Shown: positions 11,535 through 22,823 of the stretch, one piece after another
Layout of the letters: every line of letters starts with the position of its first letter
How positions within the stretch are numbered: position 1 is the stretch's first letter
Assembly (NCBI GenBank): GCA_963556195.1
Contig: OY744522.1
Span: 35,259,483-35,323,482 of the forward strand
From: Sepiola atlantica
Taxonomy: Eukaryota; Mollusca; Cephalopoda; Sepiida; Sepiolidae
Reading direction: 5' to 3'
Length of the DNA: 64,000 nucleotides
Translations under genes and position numbers: made by a program
Notes under the pieces: generated by a model
Database searches by the model: none
What the model was told of the DNA's origin: nothing
Seen by the model: only the letters and a program-made list of their open reading frames with translations

Positions 11535-11586
<52 letters not shown>

Positions 11587-11744
11587 TATATTCTTTTCTC
11601 TTCATAGTTGCACGTTTCCGTGTTTTGTTTTATCTGTTTCCTCTGTGTTATCCCATTTCGTTTTGAGTGCACAGGTTGTTCCCTCATTCCCTTAATATCC
11701 ATTTGTAAAGGGCAATTAATCTAGCTTACTTTCGAGTTCCTGAA

Positions 11745-11764
11745 CCTGTCTAGGGAGGGGGTAC
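11745..11764 (+). promoter_or_regulatory. Polypurine tract of the Gypsy element
   Basis: The stretch around AGGGAGGGGGTAC sits directly before the LTR start TGTAGGAG. This is the expected place and composition for the plus-strand primer of reverse transcription. Confidence 0.6.
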
Positions 11765-12172
11765 TGTAGGAGCGACAGAGTCGCCTCTCTTGAATAAGAT
11801 GTCTCGATAGATTTAAAGAAAAGGGATCAAGTCTCGTTCGTGATCTCGGAAGACACATGACTTGGACACAGTTCTCGCGAGATTTCACAAACCCATCTGA
11901 TGCCCTTCCTCATTCTGTGCTGATTTTTTGGAGTGAAGTCAAACTCTTGCCGACTCTCTCAGAACCTCCAAAATGCGTCGAATGTAAGTAAACCCTTTTG
12001 TATATTTCACACAACTCCTAATTTGAATAACGACTATGTGCATTCAATTGTTTTGGGACTTATTGTAATTGTTTATTTCAATTATCTTTGGCCGTGCCAG
12101 CGTTTGTCAAAACAAACGTTAAATAAAAGCACATGATTTTAAATCACTCCTTTGCGTTTCCTCTTATTTGTC
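11765..12172 (+). repeat. 3' LTR of the Gypsy element
   Basis: It begins TGTAGGAGCGAC after the polypurine tract and is taken to end at GTCGACACA (TGT...ACA). A polyadenylation signal AATAAA lies near 12122. TCTCGCGAGA, a palindrome known as a core promoter motif in animals, lies at 11873-11882. No second LTR is in the window, so the ends are inferred from position and the TG/CA rule only. Confidence 0.6.
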
Positions 12173-12214
12173 GACACACGTGTCTTGTTCTGAGTGTTTC
12201 TATTTCCCCTAGTA

Positions 12215-12560
12215 TTGATTTACTCCTCTCCAGGAGTTAGGCACAAGGCCAGTTTTTATCTTACTCCCACAAGTAAGATGTGACCCAAGGTCGGGTCGGG
12301 AAAGTGGGATTTAAAAATTGCCTGGGCAGCCCCGTCGGCATTCTCCGGTAGGGGCGCCTCAGGCAGTAAACAATAAACTTACTCCTCCCCAAAGAGGGGA
12401 GGCGAAGCCTGGGAGGGCGGACCTACTAGAACTGCACAGGACAGACCCATAGACCGGTGTAAATCAAGCCCCGAAGGCCAAGACAATACCAGTCTATGGG
12501 TGCAGTATCCATCGGAACAGATACTACACTTTGATCTTAGCCAAAAGGCCAGACATGTTG
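12215..12560 (-). mobile_element. U2-headed SINE, copy C, with 14-bp TSD
   Basis: Minus-strand copy. The head is complete up to GGCCTTTTGGCTAAGATC (12532-12550 on the plus strand as its complement). TATTTCCCCTAGTA occurs at 12201-12214 and again at 12561-12574, a clear 14-bp target-site duplication. The internal block between the AGTGGG and AATTGCCTGG segments is deleted by about 35 bp. This is direct evidence that the family inserts by retrotransposition. Confidence 0.92.
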
Positions 12561-12577
12561 TATTTCCCCTAGTAGCG

Positions 12578-12947
12578 TAATTTACTCCTCTCCAGGAGTT
12601 AGGCACAAGGCCAGTTTTTATCCTACTCCCACAAGTAAGATGTGACCCAAGCTCGGGTCGGAAAGTGGGGTTGAAAAGCCAGCGCCCGAGAGGTGAGCAC
12701 TCTGACCATCAAAAATTGCCTGGGCAGCCCCGTCGGCATTCCCCGGTAGGGGCGCCTCAAGCAGTAAGCAATTAACTTACTCCTCCCCAAAGAGAGGAGG
12801 CAAAGCCTGGGAAGGTGGACCTCCTAGAACTGCACAGGACAATCCCATAGACCGGCGTAAATCAAGCCCCGAAGGCCAAGACAATACCAGTCTATAGGGT
12901 GCAGTATCCATCGGAACAGATACTACACTTTGATCTCGACCAAAAGG
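12578..12947 (-). mobile_element. U2-headed SINE, copy D, with 9-bp TSD
   Basis: Near full-length minus-strand copy immediately beyond copy C. CTAGTAGCG at 12569-12577 recurs at 12948-12956, giving its own TSD that overlaps the right TSD of copy C. The two were therefore separate insertions into almost the same site. The head reads AGCCTTTTGGTCGAGATC on the minus strand, slightly changed from U2. Confidence 0.92.
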
Positions 12948-12959
12948 CTAGTAGCGCGA

Positions 12960-13564
12960 ACCACTCAACTGAATAACCTTAAAGTGGGTCAACGTCAAAC
13001 GTTGATTCGCGTCGGGGACAGATTCTTCGAAAAGGCGATTAAAAATTGTGTATAGGCGATAATAATTGTGTGTGTTTTTTTAAGATTATGACATGATGAA
13101 CTTTTTGGAGTTAAAATCAATTTAATATTACGTAGTAATAGGAAAAAACACATTTGAACACTTTTGCGTCATGAGCGATACAAAAAACGACCATAGCATC
13201 ATGAACGATACAAAAAACTGGAACGGAAACGATGTGTAATGAATAGTGAATTATAAAAATAATTTATTTAAAAAATCAAGACCATAAAATGCTTTTCATT
13301 GTTTTTTTTTAAAGAGCTTGTGTTGAGATAACGCAGTTAAGCAATAAACAGCAATTTGTTTTCATTTCCCCCATGTGTACAGACCACTTTGAACGAAATA
13401 ATATTTTGAAAAACAAAACAAAAAATTAAATACAGTTTCAGCACGTTAAAAGTTTACAGGTCGGTAGATAATTAAATTCTATTGCATTTGGTATAAGTCA
13501 TTTGTTTATGTTTTGTTGTATTTTTTTATTTACAATTTCTCGACTGTTAACTATTCTGCACTTT
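12960..13564. other. No gene seen
   Basis: AT-rich. A short direct repeat built on GCGATACAAAAAACG / ACGATACAAAAAACT lies at 13170-13220. Confidence 0.4.
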
Positions 13565-13905
13565 TACCAAGTGAGTAAATACTTATTTTAAAATATGGGA
13601 GAGAAGGTTAGGCCCTATTTAAAACTATAAACTCGCCCCCCCCCTCCCCAAAAAAAACTTAGAAAAATCGATTTCATTCAATAGAATAAAAAAAAAATAT
13701 TTATTTGAAAATATAGCCCTATTTAAAACTAGAGCTGAGAGAACCTTGCCCCCCCCCCCAAATACTTAGAAAAGTCGATTTTATTTGCTCCCAAAACAAC
13801 AGAGTAAATACTTATTGTAAAATATTGGGTGGGGTGCTTAGCCCCGTATTTGAAAATAAGAGGAGGGAGCCTAGCCCCACCCCAACCCGCCCTTCCTGAA
13901 CGATC
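13565..13905. repeat. About three degenerate 115-bp tandem units
   Basis: Units start near 13571, 13690 and 13800. Shared parts are GAGTAAATACTTATTTTAAA, CCCTATTTAAAACTA, a C-run and CTTAGAAAAGTCGATTT. The poly-C runs differ in length between units. Confidence 0.6.
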
Positions 13906-14820
13906 CTAATTTTCTGTTACCGAATTGTTCTTGCTGTGTGTCATTTTTTCATTTCATTTTATCGTGCTATTTTTTTTCCGGTGGCAATTTTACCTGTGCC
14001 ATTTTACCGAGCACTATTTTTTAATATAGTGATTATATATTACGAAAAAAAGTTCTGTGTTAATAAAATGAATATGACTCGAAGACAAAATCATTTATCA
14101 AATTAACAATATTATCATGTAATAAAGAATTGTTTATTTAATATTTTTATAAGAAAAATAAAATGATCTTATAAATATTATGATATTTTTATTATAACAT
14201 TTTACTTATAATTTTATGACATAATTTTATAAGAGTTCCTTTTGCGTATGAAATCAACGTAATATTTTTTTTAAAATACTGAACGAAGAAATTTGATAAA
14301 AGTGAGACAGTGGGTAGTCTAAAAAAATTGACTTTTTAACTAAATTTTACAAAGTTTTACTTCAAATTCTATGAAAGGGCAGACAGGTATTGCACGCGAC
14401 ATCAATTTTAGAGATCCAACAAACAAATGCAGACGATCGAAAAGCAAAGAAAACAAACAAATTGAAAGCAGCAGGCGACGATATCAAAACAAAACATGTT
14501 ACATAAAATTAAATGAACCATATCTTCCATATAAAATTAAAAATAATAATATGGAATATTATTGCGATTATAGTCTTCCATACTCGGCTAAATCTCAGTA
14601 GCAATTTTCTTTTTTCTTTTAAAATGACTGAATTGTAATGTCAGTGTTACTTTATTTGGATAATTATGCAGTTTTTAATAAAAAAAGTATTTTTAAAAAT
14701 ATATAAATTCAGTTTCTTAAGACTTTAATTTACTAATTATCTTTGAAATACTTCCAGGAAACTAATATTTATCTTTCAAGAGATTTAAAAAATTTATTTC
14801 TTCAAATTTCAAATTTCACT
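13906..14820. other. No gene seen; one weak frame
   Basis: AT-rich. A plus-strand frame at 14371-14601 (76 codons, rich in Lys, Asn and Arg) is the only one of any length and has no recognised feature. I do not call it a gene. Confidence 0.4.
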
Positions 14821-14862
14821 AAATGTCCTGACGATGGCTTTTTAGCCATCGTCAGGACATTT
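14821..14862. repeat. Perfect 19-bp hairpin
   Basis: Arms 14821-14839 and 14844-14862 with loop TTTT; left arm AAATGTCCTGACGATGGCT. It contains CTGACGA, which is also the hammerhead core motif, but no GAAA follows in the right place, so it is not called a ribozyme. Confidence 0.9.
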
Positions 14863-15003
14863 TTCATTTTAATATTTATTTTCAGATGTAAAAATACATT
14901 TTTTTAAAAGATTAACTAAAGTTAATCTTTCAAATGCAATCAAATTTCAACTGAAATAAATAATCAGATATTATGATAAATACGTTAAAAAATCTATAAG
15001 TAA

Positions 15004-15021
15004 TGGGACGTAATGGGTGAA
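15004..15021 (+). repeat. Left member of an 18-bp inverted pair
   Basis: TGGGACGTAATGGGTGAA here is the exact reverse complement of 19922-19939. The pair brackets the LINE and its upstream sequence (about 4.9 kb). It could be the terminal inverted repeat of a larger element into which the LINE inserted. Confidence 0.7.
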
Positions 15022-15280
15022 AATTTCAGATTCATGCGAGTAGTATTTTTTTGTGTTCATTTATACATAAATAACACTAAACAATCAAACATTTTGAAAA
15101 TTTTGCAAAATTCAGAAGGTGCAGGCCAAAAATAGCCGTTAGGGCTCCACGGGTCTCAAAATCCATCATTTTTCGATGAAAAAGTGGTTTCATGCAACAT
15201 TGCAGGTCCTAAAACATCCTAAAAAGCTATGAATGGATATAGATGGTTAAATCAGATATAGTACTGTAATGAATCTGAAA

Positions 15281-15380
15281 AAAAAAAGCTAAGTAATTAA
15301 TTTACTTTTATTTCCTGAGTTAAATAATCTTTTCTTCCAGGCTGTTTCGTTGCTTTTACCAAAAATCTTAACTTTGTCTT
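15281..15380. repeat. Direct repeat of about 100 bp, first copy
   Basis: From GCTAAGTAATTAATTTACTT to TTAACTTTGTCTT, nearly identical to 15644-15741. A 260-bp spacer lies between. Confidence 0.85.
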
Positions 15381-15643
15381 TTTCTTGCTAATATTTCTGT
15401 TAAGTTTTTAGTGGAGGTCAAATGCGTTGGGATTGCGAGAGGAGCGGGGGGCGGGGGTGAAGAGTAGGCGCAGACCACTAGTGAATATATATTAAAAAAA
15501 AGGATAACTAGTCCTAATAAAACCACCAGGCTGTGTGGAAGACATATTTGAGAGCTTGCCACCGACCTGGAATTTCGTGACCAAAATTTTCAACTGAAAG
15601 CTTATTGGATGTCATTTATGAAAAAAAAGCAAGCAAAAAAAAA

Positions 15644-15741
15644 GCTAAGTAATTAATTTACTTTTATTTCCTGAGTTAAATAATCTTTTCTTCCAGGCTG
15701 TTTCGTTGCTTTTACCAAAAATCTTAACTTTGTCTTCATTT
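15644..15741. repeat. Direct repeat of about 100 bp, second copy
   Basis: Nearly identical to 15281-15380. It lies just before the start of the segment shared with the LINE copy at 59 kb, so the duplication may have arisen with or around that insertion. Confidence 0.85.
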
Positions 15742-15997
15742 TCTTGCCAATATTCTCCAAATCTTAATGTGTCTTACACGAATGTTCTTATCTCTGTGTT
15801 TTACTTAAATGTGTTTAAATGTTGATATATACTGTCTATTGATTTCTGACTGCAGAAATTCTTAATTCCATGCTGGCCTAAAGTTTTTGTCTGTCTTTCT
15901 CTTAATTCTCTTTTTGTACTTACTTGCGAGAGGGAAACCTATCTTCAACTTTCTGTTCCCTTTTTCGTATACAATGAACTTATTCTATCTACATATT

Positions 15998-16059
<62 letters not shown>

Positions 16060-16064
<5 letters not shown>

Positions 16065-16909
16065 TATATATCATATATTATATATGGAATTATTATTATA
16101 ATTATTATCATCATTTTTTTTTTTTACCTGCGGGGGCTATGAAATACCCAACTAGTACACGGGCGCAGGCTATCTTTACCCCTCTCGGAGTGTTGAACCC
16201 GTAAGACCTCGTAAGGCCATCCATCTAAGAATCTAAGAGAAGGAAATTTCTGACAAAAAAACCCTGCTACCAGCTACTTACGCCGTGGCAGTAAACCATT
16301 GGGGAGGGAGGCCTCCTCAGTCCTGATCGACAACCTTCCTAGAGTTGGAATCTCGAACAAAATATCCGGTTTGCAAACCTATAATTGCTTAAGGAGTAGA
16401 TAGGTTCTGCCTATCGCCGGCCTTTGCACTCCTTCTTTGTTTATTAGTCAGGCGCAGAGGTAACAGCGCTGGGACGCCTCTAAACACTCAGTACCTAGCC
16501 TTGTTTCCTTACTAGAACAATGAACGCCGTCCTCTTTCTCTCTATCTGGGCAACTCGGGGAAAGTTTTTTCGTTTCTAAGTCTTACATGACCAGTCTGGG
16601 TCTCTCTTGCTCCGACAGGTTAAGGGTACAGGTTAGACAGCTTGTCTGGCTGCTGTTTCCGACTGATAGGAAGGAGCCCAAACTCTTGGGTAGCGCCAAG
16701 AACGGCTGCTCATCATCAGTTGCATAATACCGTGGGTAGTTGTATGTGCCATGTCGCGCATGGAAAGGGACCCTGCAATTATCTCCGGTGGGCTTTCCCG
16801 AGGCCACAACCCCCATGGACCAAGTCGTGACTAATAGACTGGTTGTGTGAGCTTATTGGCACCAAACAAGTACCCACCTTGGCCAACCCACTCTATAATC
16901 AAACCAAAC
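16060..16909 (+). other. LINE 5' leader
   Basis: Non-coding leader shared with copy 2 (59392-60186). Matched blocks include CCTGCGGGGGCT, CGGGCGCAGGCTAT, ATCTCGAACAAAATATCCGG and GGTAGTTGTATGTGCCATGT. GC content is well above the local background. As in other non-LTR elements, the internal promoter is expected here. No specific promoter element was identified. Confidence 0.7.
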
Positions 16910-17850
16910 ATGTCATTACAAAGAAATAAAAGCAACCCTAACCCAGACACCCAACAAAAAACACTTTCGCCTCCGCCCTTGAGGCTCGCATTCACAAATA
17001 TCTGGGGACTTAGAACCAACATCAACGACGTACAAACCTTTCTCCTGACAAACTCCCTGGATATCCTAGCTCTTAGTGAAACTAACCTTAAATCCTCAAT
17101 CTCCTCACACCACTTTGACATGACTGACTACCTCCCACTCTACCGTAAAGACTCTGACAAACATATGCACGGGCTAGGAGTTTACGTTCGGAACACCCTC
17201 CCCCTGACTAGAGAACATAGGTTAGAATCAGATGACGATGATTACATGTGCTTTAGATTGACTTTACATCACAGCGTCAGCTACTTATATTTCTTATACT
17301 GCTCCCCATCGACCCAGGACTGTACTCTGCTAAACTCTGTCTCTGAAAGCATAGATAGAGCACTCTTAATTGACTCGAATGCCCAGATACATGTATTTGG
17401 GGATTTTAATGCCCACCACCGCGACTGGTTGGGATTCTCCAGCCTTACTGACGCAGCCGGCAACTCTACGTATAATTTCTCCCTAGCTCACTCCCTCTCT
17501 CAGACTGTCGATTTCTGACCCGCATCCCCGATCGAGTAGACCAGCAAGCCTCACTTCTAGACCTCTTTTTGACCTCAATGCCAGAAGATTGTGTAACGAA
17601 AGCTCATAGCCCACTCGGGAATGCTGATCACATTGTGCTAATGATACATATCACCCTAAAAAGTCGTCCAAAAGCTGATGAACCATTGCTCAAAACAACA
17701 AGATACTACGAGCAGGCTGATTTCGAGTCAATCAGAGATCACATCAGTGACGCCCCATGGAGGGAAACCTTCTCACTACCTGCAAACCAGTGTGCAAACG
17801 AATTAACTGAATGGGTCAAAGCAGGCAGTGAAGCCTATGTCTCTATGTGA
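16910..17850 (+). pseudogene. LINE APE-type endonuclease, frameshifted
   Basis: The ATG at 16910 (MSLQRNKSN) is chosen because copy 2 keeps the same Met and flanking residues. Conserved parts: LAFTNIWGLRTN, LDILALSETNL (catalytic Glu), GLGVYVRNTLPLTREHR, HVFGDFNAHHRDWLG (Asp and Asn of the active site), then SLLDLFLTS and LGNADHIVLM (Asp/His). A one-base deletion near 17513 throws the frame into a TGA. The protein resumes in another frame to 17847, where CGA has become TGA (17848-17850). Copy 2 keeps CGA at that place. The enzyme nicks target DNA to prime reverse transcription. Confidence 0.88.
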
Positions 17851-19816
17851 AAATTCTTTAGCAAGCCCCACTCTCCTCAATGGTTCACTTCAGAATGTGC
17901 AGCTGCCATTTCTGCGAGGCAACAAGCATTCCGTAAATTTGGCCGCCATAAGTCAGCTACTAATAGACATAAATTTATAGAGTCAAGAAATAATTGCAAG
18001 GCCGTGATAGGCGAAGCAAAGAGAAGGTATAATGAGTTAACAAAAAGACGCATCCAGTCACAGAAACTAGATACTCGCGATTTCTGGAAAATCTACAATA
18101 GTGTAGTGAATAATGGTCAATCAACGATTCCCCTACTATCAAACCACAATGATGTCGTTTGCATGGCCACTGATAATGCTGAACTACTTGCCCAGCGCTC
18201 CGCTTCTAACTCTACTTTAGACTCAGACAGCCACCCTCTCCCTGAATTCCCTTTGCGGACCAAAGTCACATTTGATAACCTGGTCATCACCCCATCCCAG
18301 GTCAGAGACATCATAAAAAACCTTGACACCTCTAAAGCTTGTGGGCCTGATCTTATACCTGTAATAGTAATAAAGAAATGTTCTGCTGAACTGACCCCTG
18401 TCCTCTCCAAACTCTTCAATAAATGCCTAGCTGAATCTTGCTTCCCCGATAGCTGGAAAATTGCCTCTGTGGTACCTGTCTACAAGAGTTCTGGGAATAG
18501 AACCGACCCTCAGAACTACCGCCCAATCAGTCTACTGCCGATCTTTGCCAAAATCTTTGAATCCTTAATCAATCTAGCGATAGTACGGCACTTAATTAAT
18601 GCTAAACTTCTATCTGACCACCAGTATGGATTTAGACAAGAACGATCTACTGCAGACATCCTAACGGTCATCTCTGAACGCATGTATCATACACTTGACA
18701 AGGCAGGTGAAGCTAGGGCAGTAGCGCTTGATATATCTAAGGCCTTTGACAAGGTTTGGCATAAGGGGCTTCTCCTGAAAATACGCTCATACGGTATTAC
18801 TGGGCAACTACTTAATATAATTAGATCCTTCCTAAACAAAAGAAAAATCCAGGTTGTCCTCGATGGCCGTTCATCTAAGCAACATGACATAAATGCAGGT
18901 GTACCCCAAGGATCTATCCTTGGACCTTTGTTGTTCCTGATCTATATAAACGATCTCCCTGACGACATAGAGTCAGAGATTGGTTTATTTGCTGACGACA
19001 CCACGCTTTACTCTCGCCATGTTGGTAAAACTGACGCGACCATATTCGAGGCAATGGCTGAATCTTTAGAAAATGACCTCCAGGCTGTAGTGGATTGGGG
19101 TCACAAATGGTTGGTAACTTTTAATGCCGCAAAGACAAAGCTCCTTTCCTTCAATAACTACAGGAAGCCTCTTCAACCACCGATTGCCGTGGCAAATAAC
19201 ACCCTACCTGAGAGTTCATCATTCAAACTCCTCGGCCTAACCTTCACAGGTAACATGAATTGGAATAAATACATTGAAGACATTGCCAAGGCTGCCTCAA
19301 AGAAGGTTGGCTCCCTCTACCGTGCTAGCAAACTCCTCACACCTGACATTATCCTGTATCTGTACAAAGCCACCATCCGCCCATGCATGGAGTATTGTTG
19401 CCACATCTGGGCTGGTGCATCATCTACTAGTCTCTCCCTCCTTGACAAGGTCCAAAAAAGAATCGCCAACCTAATAGGTCCCTCACTATCAACCAAGCTC
19501 CAGTCCCTGTCCCATCGCCGCAATGTAGCATCCTTATGTTTGTTTTACAAATATTTCAATGGATTATGCTCCGATGAATTGACTACTCTGGTGCCCCCTT
19601 GACGTAAATTCACTAGACCAACTCGACAATCAACTAAATCTCATTCATTCACTGTGGAGGTTCCCAGATGCCGGAGAGCCTTCTACTCAAATAGCTTCTT
19701 TCCTCGTGCTGCTGGCTTCTGGAACTCCCTCCCTTCCCCCTGTTTCCCCGACAGTACTGACATGCAGAAATTTAAAACTAATGTGAACAGACATCTCGCT
19801 GCGCAGATCCCAATTT
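17851..19816 (+). pseudogene. LINE reverse transcriptase, mostly open, premature stop
   Basis: From the stop at 17848 the frame stays open to 19602. RT motifs in order: NYRPISLLPIFAKIFES, QYGFRQERSTADIL, AVALDISKAFDKVWHKG (first Asp), NAGVPQGSILGPLLF and LFADDTTLYS (FADD catalytic pair). The C-terminal region has MEYCCHIWAGAS and LSHRRNVASLCLFYKYFNG. TGA at 19600-19602 replaces CGA, since the fragment at 35.8 kb has CGA there. The natural end is near 19816, after RRAFYSNSFFPRAAGFWN. All catalytic residues remain; only a few changes inactivate this copy. Confidence 0.9.
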
Positions 19817-19921
19817 AGGCTGACCCCCCAACCTTCTCCCCTTTTCTTTTTTCTCAGTAGCCTCTTACGTCTATAGTGGCGGCTCGCCTTGTTTGGAGTA
19901 AACCATGTAAAAAAAAAAAAA

Positions 19922-19939
19922 TTCACCCATTACGTCCCA
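19922..19939 (-). repeat. Right member of the 18-bp inverted pair
   Basis: Exact reverse complement of 15004-15021, directly after the LINE A-tail. Confidence 0.7.
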
Positions 19940-20209
19940 CCCCTACTATAAGCCTTGCCCACTTTTTCACATTTCTCTTTAACGTCGTTAAATGTTAAAA
20001 AATTGACGAAAAAATTGAATGCTTATCCGTGAGAGTTATTTGAATTATAATTAAGAATCAATGAAATGTTTTTTGTAAAAATATTGCTTACATTTTGCTT
20101 GAAACATAGCTAATTTTCTCTTTTAATTAGCACAAAGAAACAATAAATTAAAAATAAGGAATTATTAGATTAATTTTAAAACTTGTTTGAGAAATCTGCA
20201 GACGAAATT

Positions 20210-22105
20210 CATGTTTTAAGAGCAAAAGTATCAAAAAAATAATACTTATGAAAAAAAAGTATAAAAAATAATACTTGTGAGAACAAAAGTATAAAATAAG
20301 AATACTTGTGAGAACAATATTATAAAAATAATACTTGTAAGAAAAAATGTATACTTGTGAGAACAAATATATGAACAAACAATACTTGTAAGAAAAAAGT
20401 ATTAAAAAACAATATTTGTGAGAACAAAAGTATTAAAAAACAATACTTGTAGGAACAAAAGTATAAAATGATAATACTTGTGAGTACAAAAGTATAAAAA
20501 ATAATACTTGTTAGAAAAAATATTTAAAATGTATACTTGGGACAATACTTGTGAGAACAAAAGTATAAAATAATAATAATTGTGAGAACAAACGTATTAA
20601 AAAGATAATACCTGTAATAACGAAAGTATAAAAATTATTACTTGTGAGAACAAAAGTATTAAAAAATTAATACTCGTGAAATTAAATGTATTAAAAATAT
20701 AATACTTGTGAGAACAAAAAATAATAATAATTGTGAGAACAAAAGTATTAAAAAAAATAATTGTGAGAAGTATTATAAAAATAATACTTATGAAAAATAT
20801 AATAAAAAGTAATACTTGTGAGAACAAAAGTATTAAAAAAGTTAATACTTGTGAGGACAAATACATAAAAAATACCTGTGAGAACAAAAGTATTACAAAA
20901 CAATACCTATGAGAACAAAAGTATTAAAAAATAATACTTGTAAAAGAAAAAGTATTTAAAAATACCTGTGATAAAGAAAGTATTATAAAAATAATACTTA
21001 TGAAAACAAAAGTATAAAAAAATAATACTTATGAAAACAAAAGTATAAAAAAATACTACTTGTGAAAACAAAAGTATAAAATAATAATGCTTGTGAAAAC
21101 AAAAGTATAAAATAATGATGCTTGTTAGAACAAAGTATTAAATTATATTTAATTGTAAGAACAAACGTAATAAACATGCATACTTGTGAGAACGAATATA
21201 TGAACAAACAATAATTGTGAGAACAAAAGTATTAAATAATAATACCTGTGAGAACGAAAGCATTTAAAAGTATTACTTGTGATAACAAAAATATTAAAAA
21301 AAATAATACTGAGAACAAAAGTGTGAAAAGTTTTACTTGTAAGAACAAAAGTATTAAAAACAATTATACTTCTGAGAACCAAAGTATAAAAATAATACTT
21401 GTCACAACTAAAGTATTAAAAAATAATACTTGTGAGGGAAAATGTATTAAAAAATAATACTTGTGAAAGCACAAGTATAAAAAATAATTGTTAGAACAAA
21501 AGTATTAAAAAATAATACATGTGTGAACAAAAGTATTAAAAATAATACATGTGAGAACAAAAGTATTAAAAATAATACTTGTGAGAACAAAAGTATAACA
21601 AAATTATACTTCTTATAACAAAAGTTTAAAAAAACAATACTTGTGAGAACAAAAAAAAATAGAACTTGTGAGAATAAAAATATAAAAAAATACTTGTGAA
21701 AACAGAGTATCAAATAAATTATATGTCTGAGACCCAAAGTATACAAAATACTTGTGAGAACCCAAAGTATAAACAATACTTGTGAGAACCCAAAGTATAA
21801 AAAATACTTGTGAGAATAAAACTATTAAAAATGATACATGTGAGAACAAAAGTATTAAAAACAATACTTGTGAGAACAAAAAAAATAAAAACTTGTGAGA
21901 ATAAAAATATAAAAAAAATACTTGTGAAAACAGAGTATCAAATAAATTATACGTCTGAGACCCAAAGTATACAAAATACTTGTGAGAACCCAAAGTATCA
22001 AAATACTTGTGAGAACCCAAAGTATAAAAAAATACTTATGAGAATAAAACTATTAAAAATGTATACTTGTGAGAACAAAAGTATTAAAAAAATAATACTC
22101 ATATG
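20210..22105. repeat. AT-rich satellite, unit about 32-35 bp
   Basis: Built from AATAATACTTGTGAGAACAA plus AAGTATTAAAA, repeated over about 1.9 kb with many small changes. AGTATT and AATACT give each unit local dyad symmetry. A higher-order duplication of about 215 bp is visible: 21645-21837 matches 21865-22065, including AAACAGAGTATCAAATAAAT and GTCTGAGACCCAAAGTATAC. Long frames here are only translated repeat. Confidence 0.92.
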
Positions 22106-22217
22106 TTCCTAATTTACCGACAGATATTTCGATAATTAAATTCATTTAGAAAAGAACCCGCGTCACTTTGTGTTGTTGTCTTGCAGGATCGGTAATAATT
22201 AATACAAACACAGTGTA

Positions 22218-22660
22218 TTAACATAAGTATGTTACAAAAGATATGCACCAAATTCTGGGGCCATAACTGCCACGACGTTTAGTCGTAACTGTATTTATTT
22301 TGTCTGGGTAAGTCCATTTATTCTTTAAATAGGTAGACCAGCTTACACCATAATACCCCCTTGAATACTTGGCTCCGTAAGGAGGCAATACTTTTTCTCT
22401 TGGGTTGACTTTCATGAAGTCGGTATTTTTCTTTTTTCTTTTAGATATTTGCTTTTGAGAAACTACTTGCAGGACTGGTAATTCGAACGTGTCAAACACG
22501 ACGCCCATCAATTCTTCTTCTGTAGTGTTATCCTCTACAGTATCGGGATATCTTTTCCTGATTTGGTTTAAATATCTCTTGTGGGTGAATTTAAATTCTT
22601 TCATCATATAGAGCGTATTCCCAATTCTGTTATGCACAATCCCGACCCTCCCCCCCAAAA
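22218..22660 (-). pseudogene. Gypsy A integrase C-terminal region
   Basis: An open stretch of 146 codons on the minus strand begins GRVGIVHNRIGNTLYMMKEF and continues FTHKRYLNQIRKRYPDTVED, the usual continuation after a Gypsy integrase core. The far end is Lys-rich and diverged. It is separated from the core at 22824-23190 by frame changes and a poly-C/A slip near 22650. Confidence 0.7.
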
Positions 22661-22823
22661 AAAACCCCCAACCTTTTCTCTGATTTTAAAGCGTCCTTTT
22701 TGACATTTATTTTTCGTTCCGGTTTCTGACGTGTCGGTAACAGTCTGTAAAAAATCGTATTGATCTTTTTTGCGAGCATAGCTTTCGCTGGTAACATGCA
22801 AGATGGAACGTTATTATTCGGAG

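Larger units (their letters stand above)
8950..12172 (+). mobile_element. 5'-truncated Gypsy-type LTR retrotransposon with 3' LTR
   Basis: Domains run RT, RNase H, integrase in Ty3/Gypsy order, followed by a polypurine tract and one LTR. Gag, protease and the 5' LTR are absent: the 3' LTR start TGTAGGAGCGACAG was not found upstream. Stops and frame changes break pol in several places, so the copy is dead. A U2-SINE with its own TSD sits just beyond the LTR. Confidence 0.85.
15750..19921 (+). mobile_element. Jockey/CR1-group LINE, copy 1, nearly full length
   Basis: The homologous segment shared with copy 2 starts about 15750 (CTCCAAATCTTAATGTGT), includes a (TA)n tract at 16001-16052 and a long 5' leader, then an endonuclease-RT coding region, a short 3' UTR and a terminal A-run at 19908-19921. 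Group assignment rests on the APE-type endonuclease plus RT order, the FADD catalytic motif and the C-terminal region. The exact clade needs a tree. The copy is broken by a frameshift near 17513 and stops at 17848 and 19600. Confidence 0.88.

Noticed and set aside
14821..14862. CTGACGA inside a hairpin, as a possible hammerhead core
   Set aside because: It is a simple 19-bp palindrome with no GAAA or cleavage triplet in the required positions.
19687..19921. Homology of the LINE 3' end with the U2-SINE tail
   Set aside because: Only CCTTGTTTGGAGTAAA-type similarity is visible; the stem-loop is absent, so this LINE is not shown to be the partner.
20210..22105. CRISPR-like repeat-spacer pattern
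   Set aside because: Units are contiguous and degenerate with no unique spacers, and the window is eukaryotic.
21149..22112. Repetitive hydrophobic frames (FSQVLFL, TSIIF)
   Set aside because: Six-frame shadows of the AT-rich satellite.
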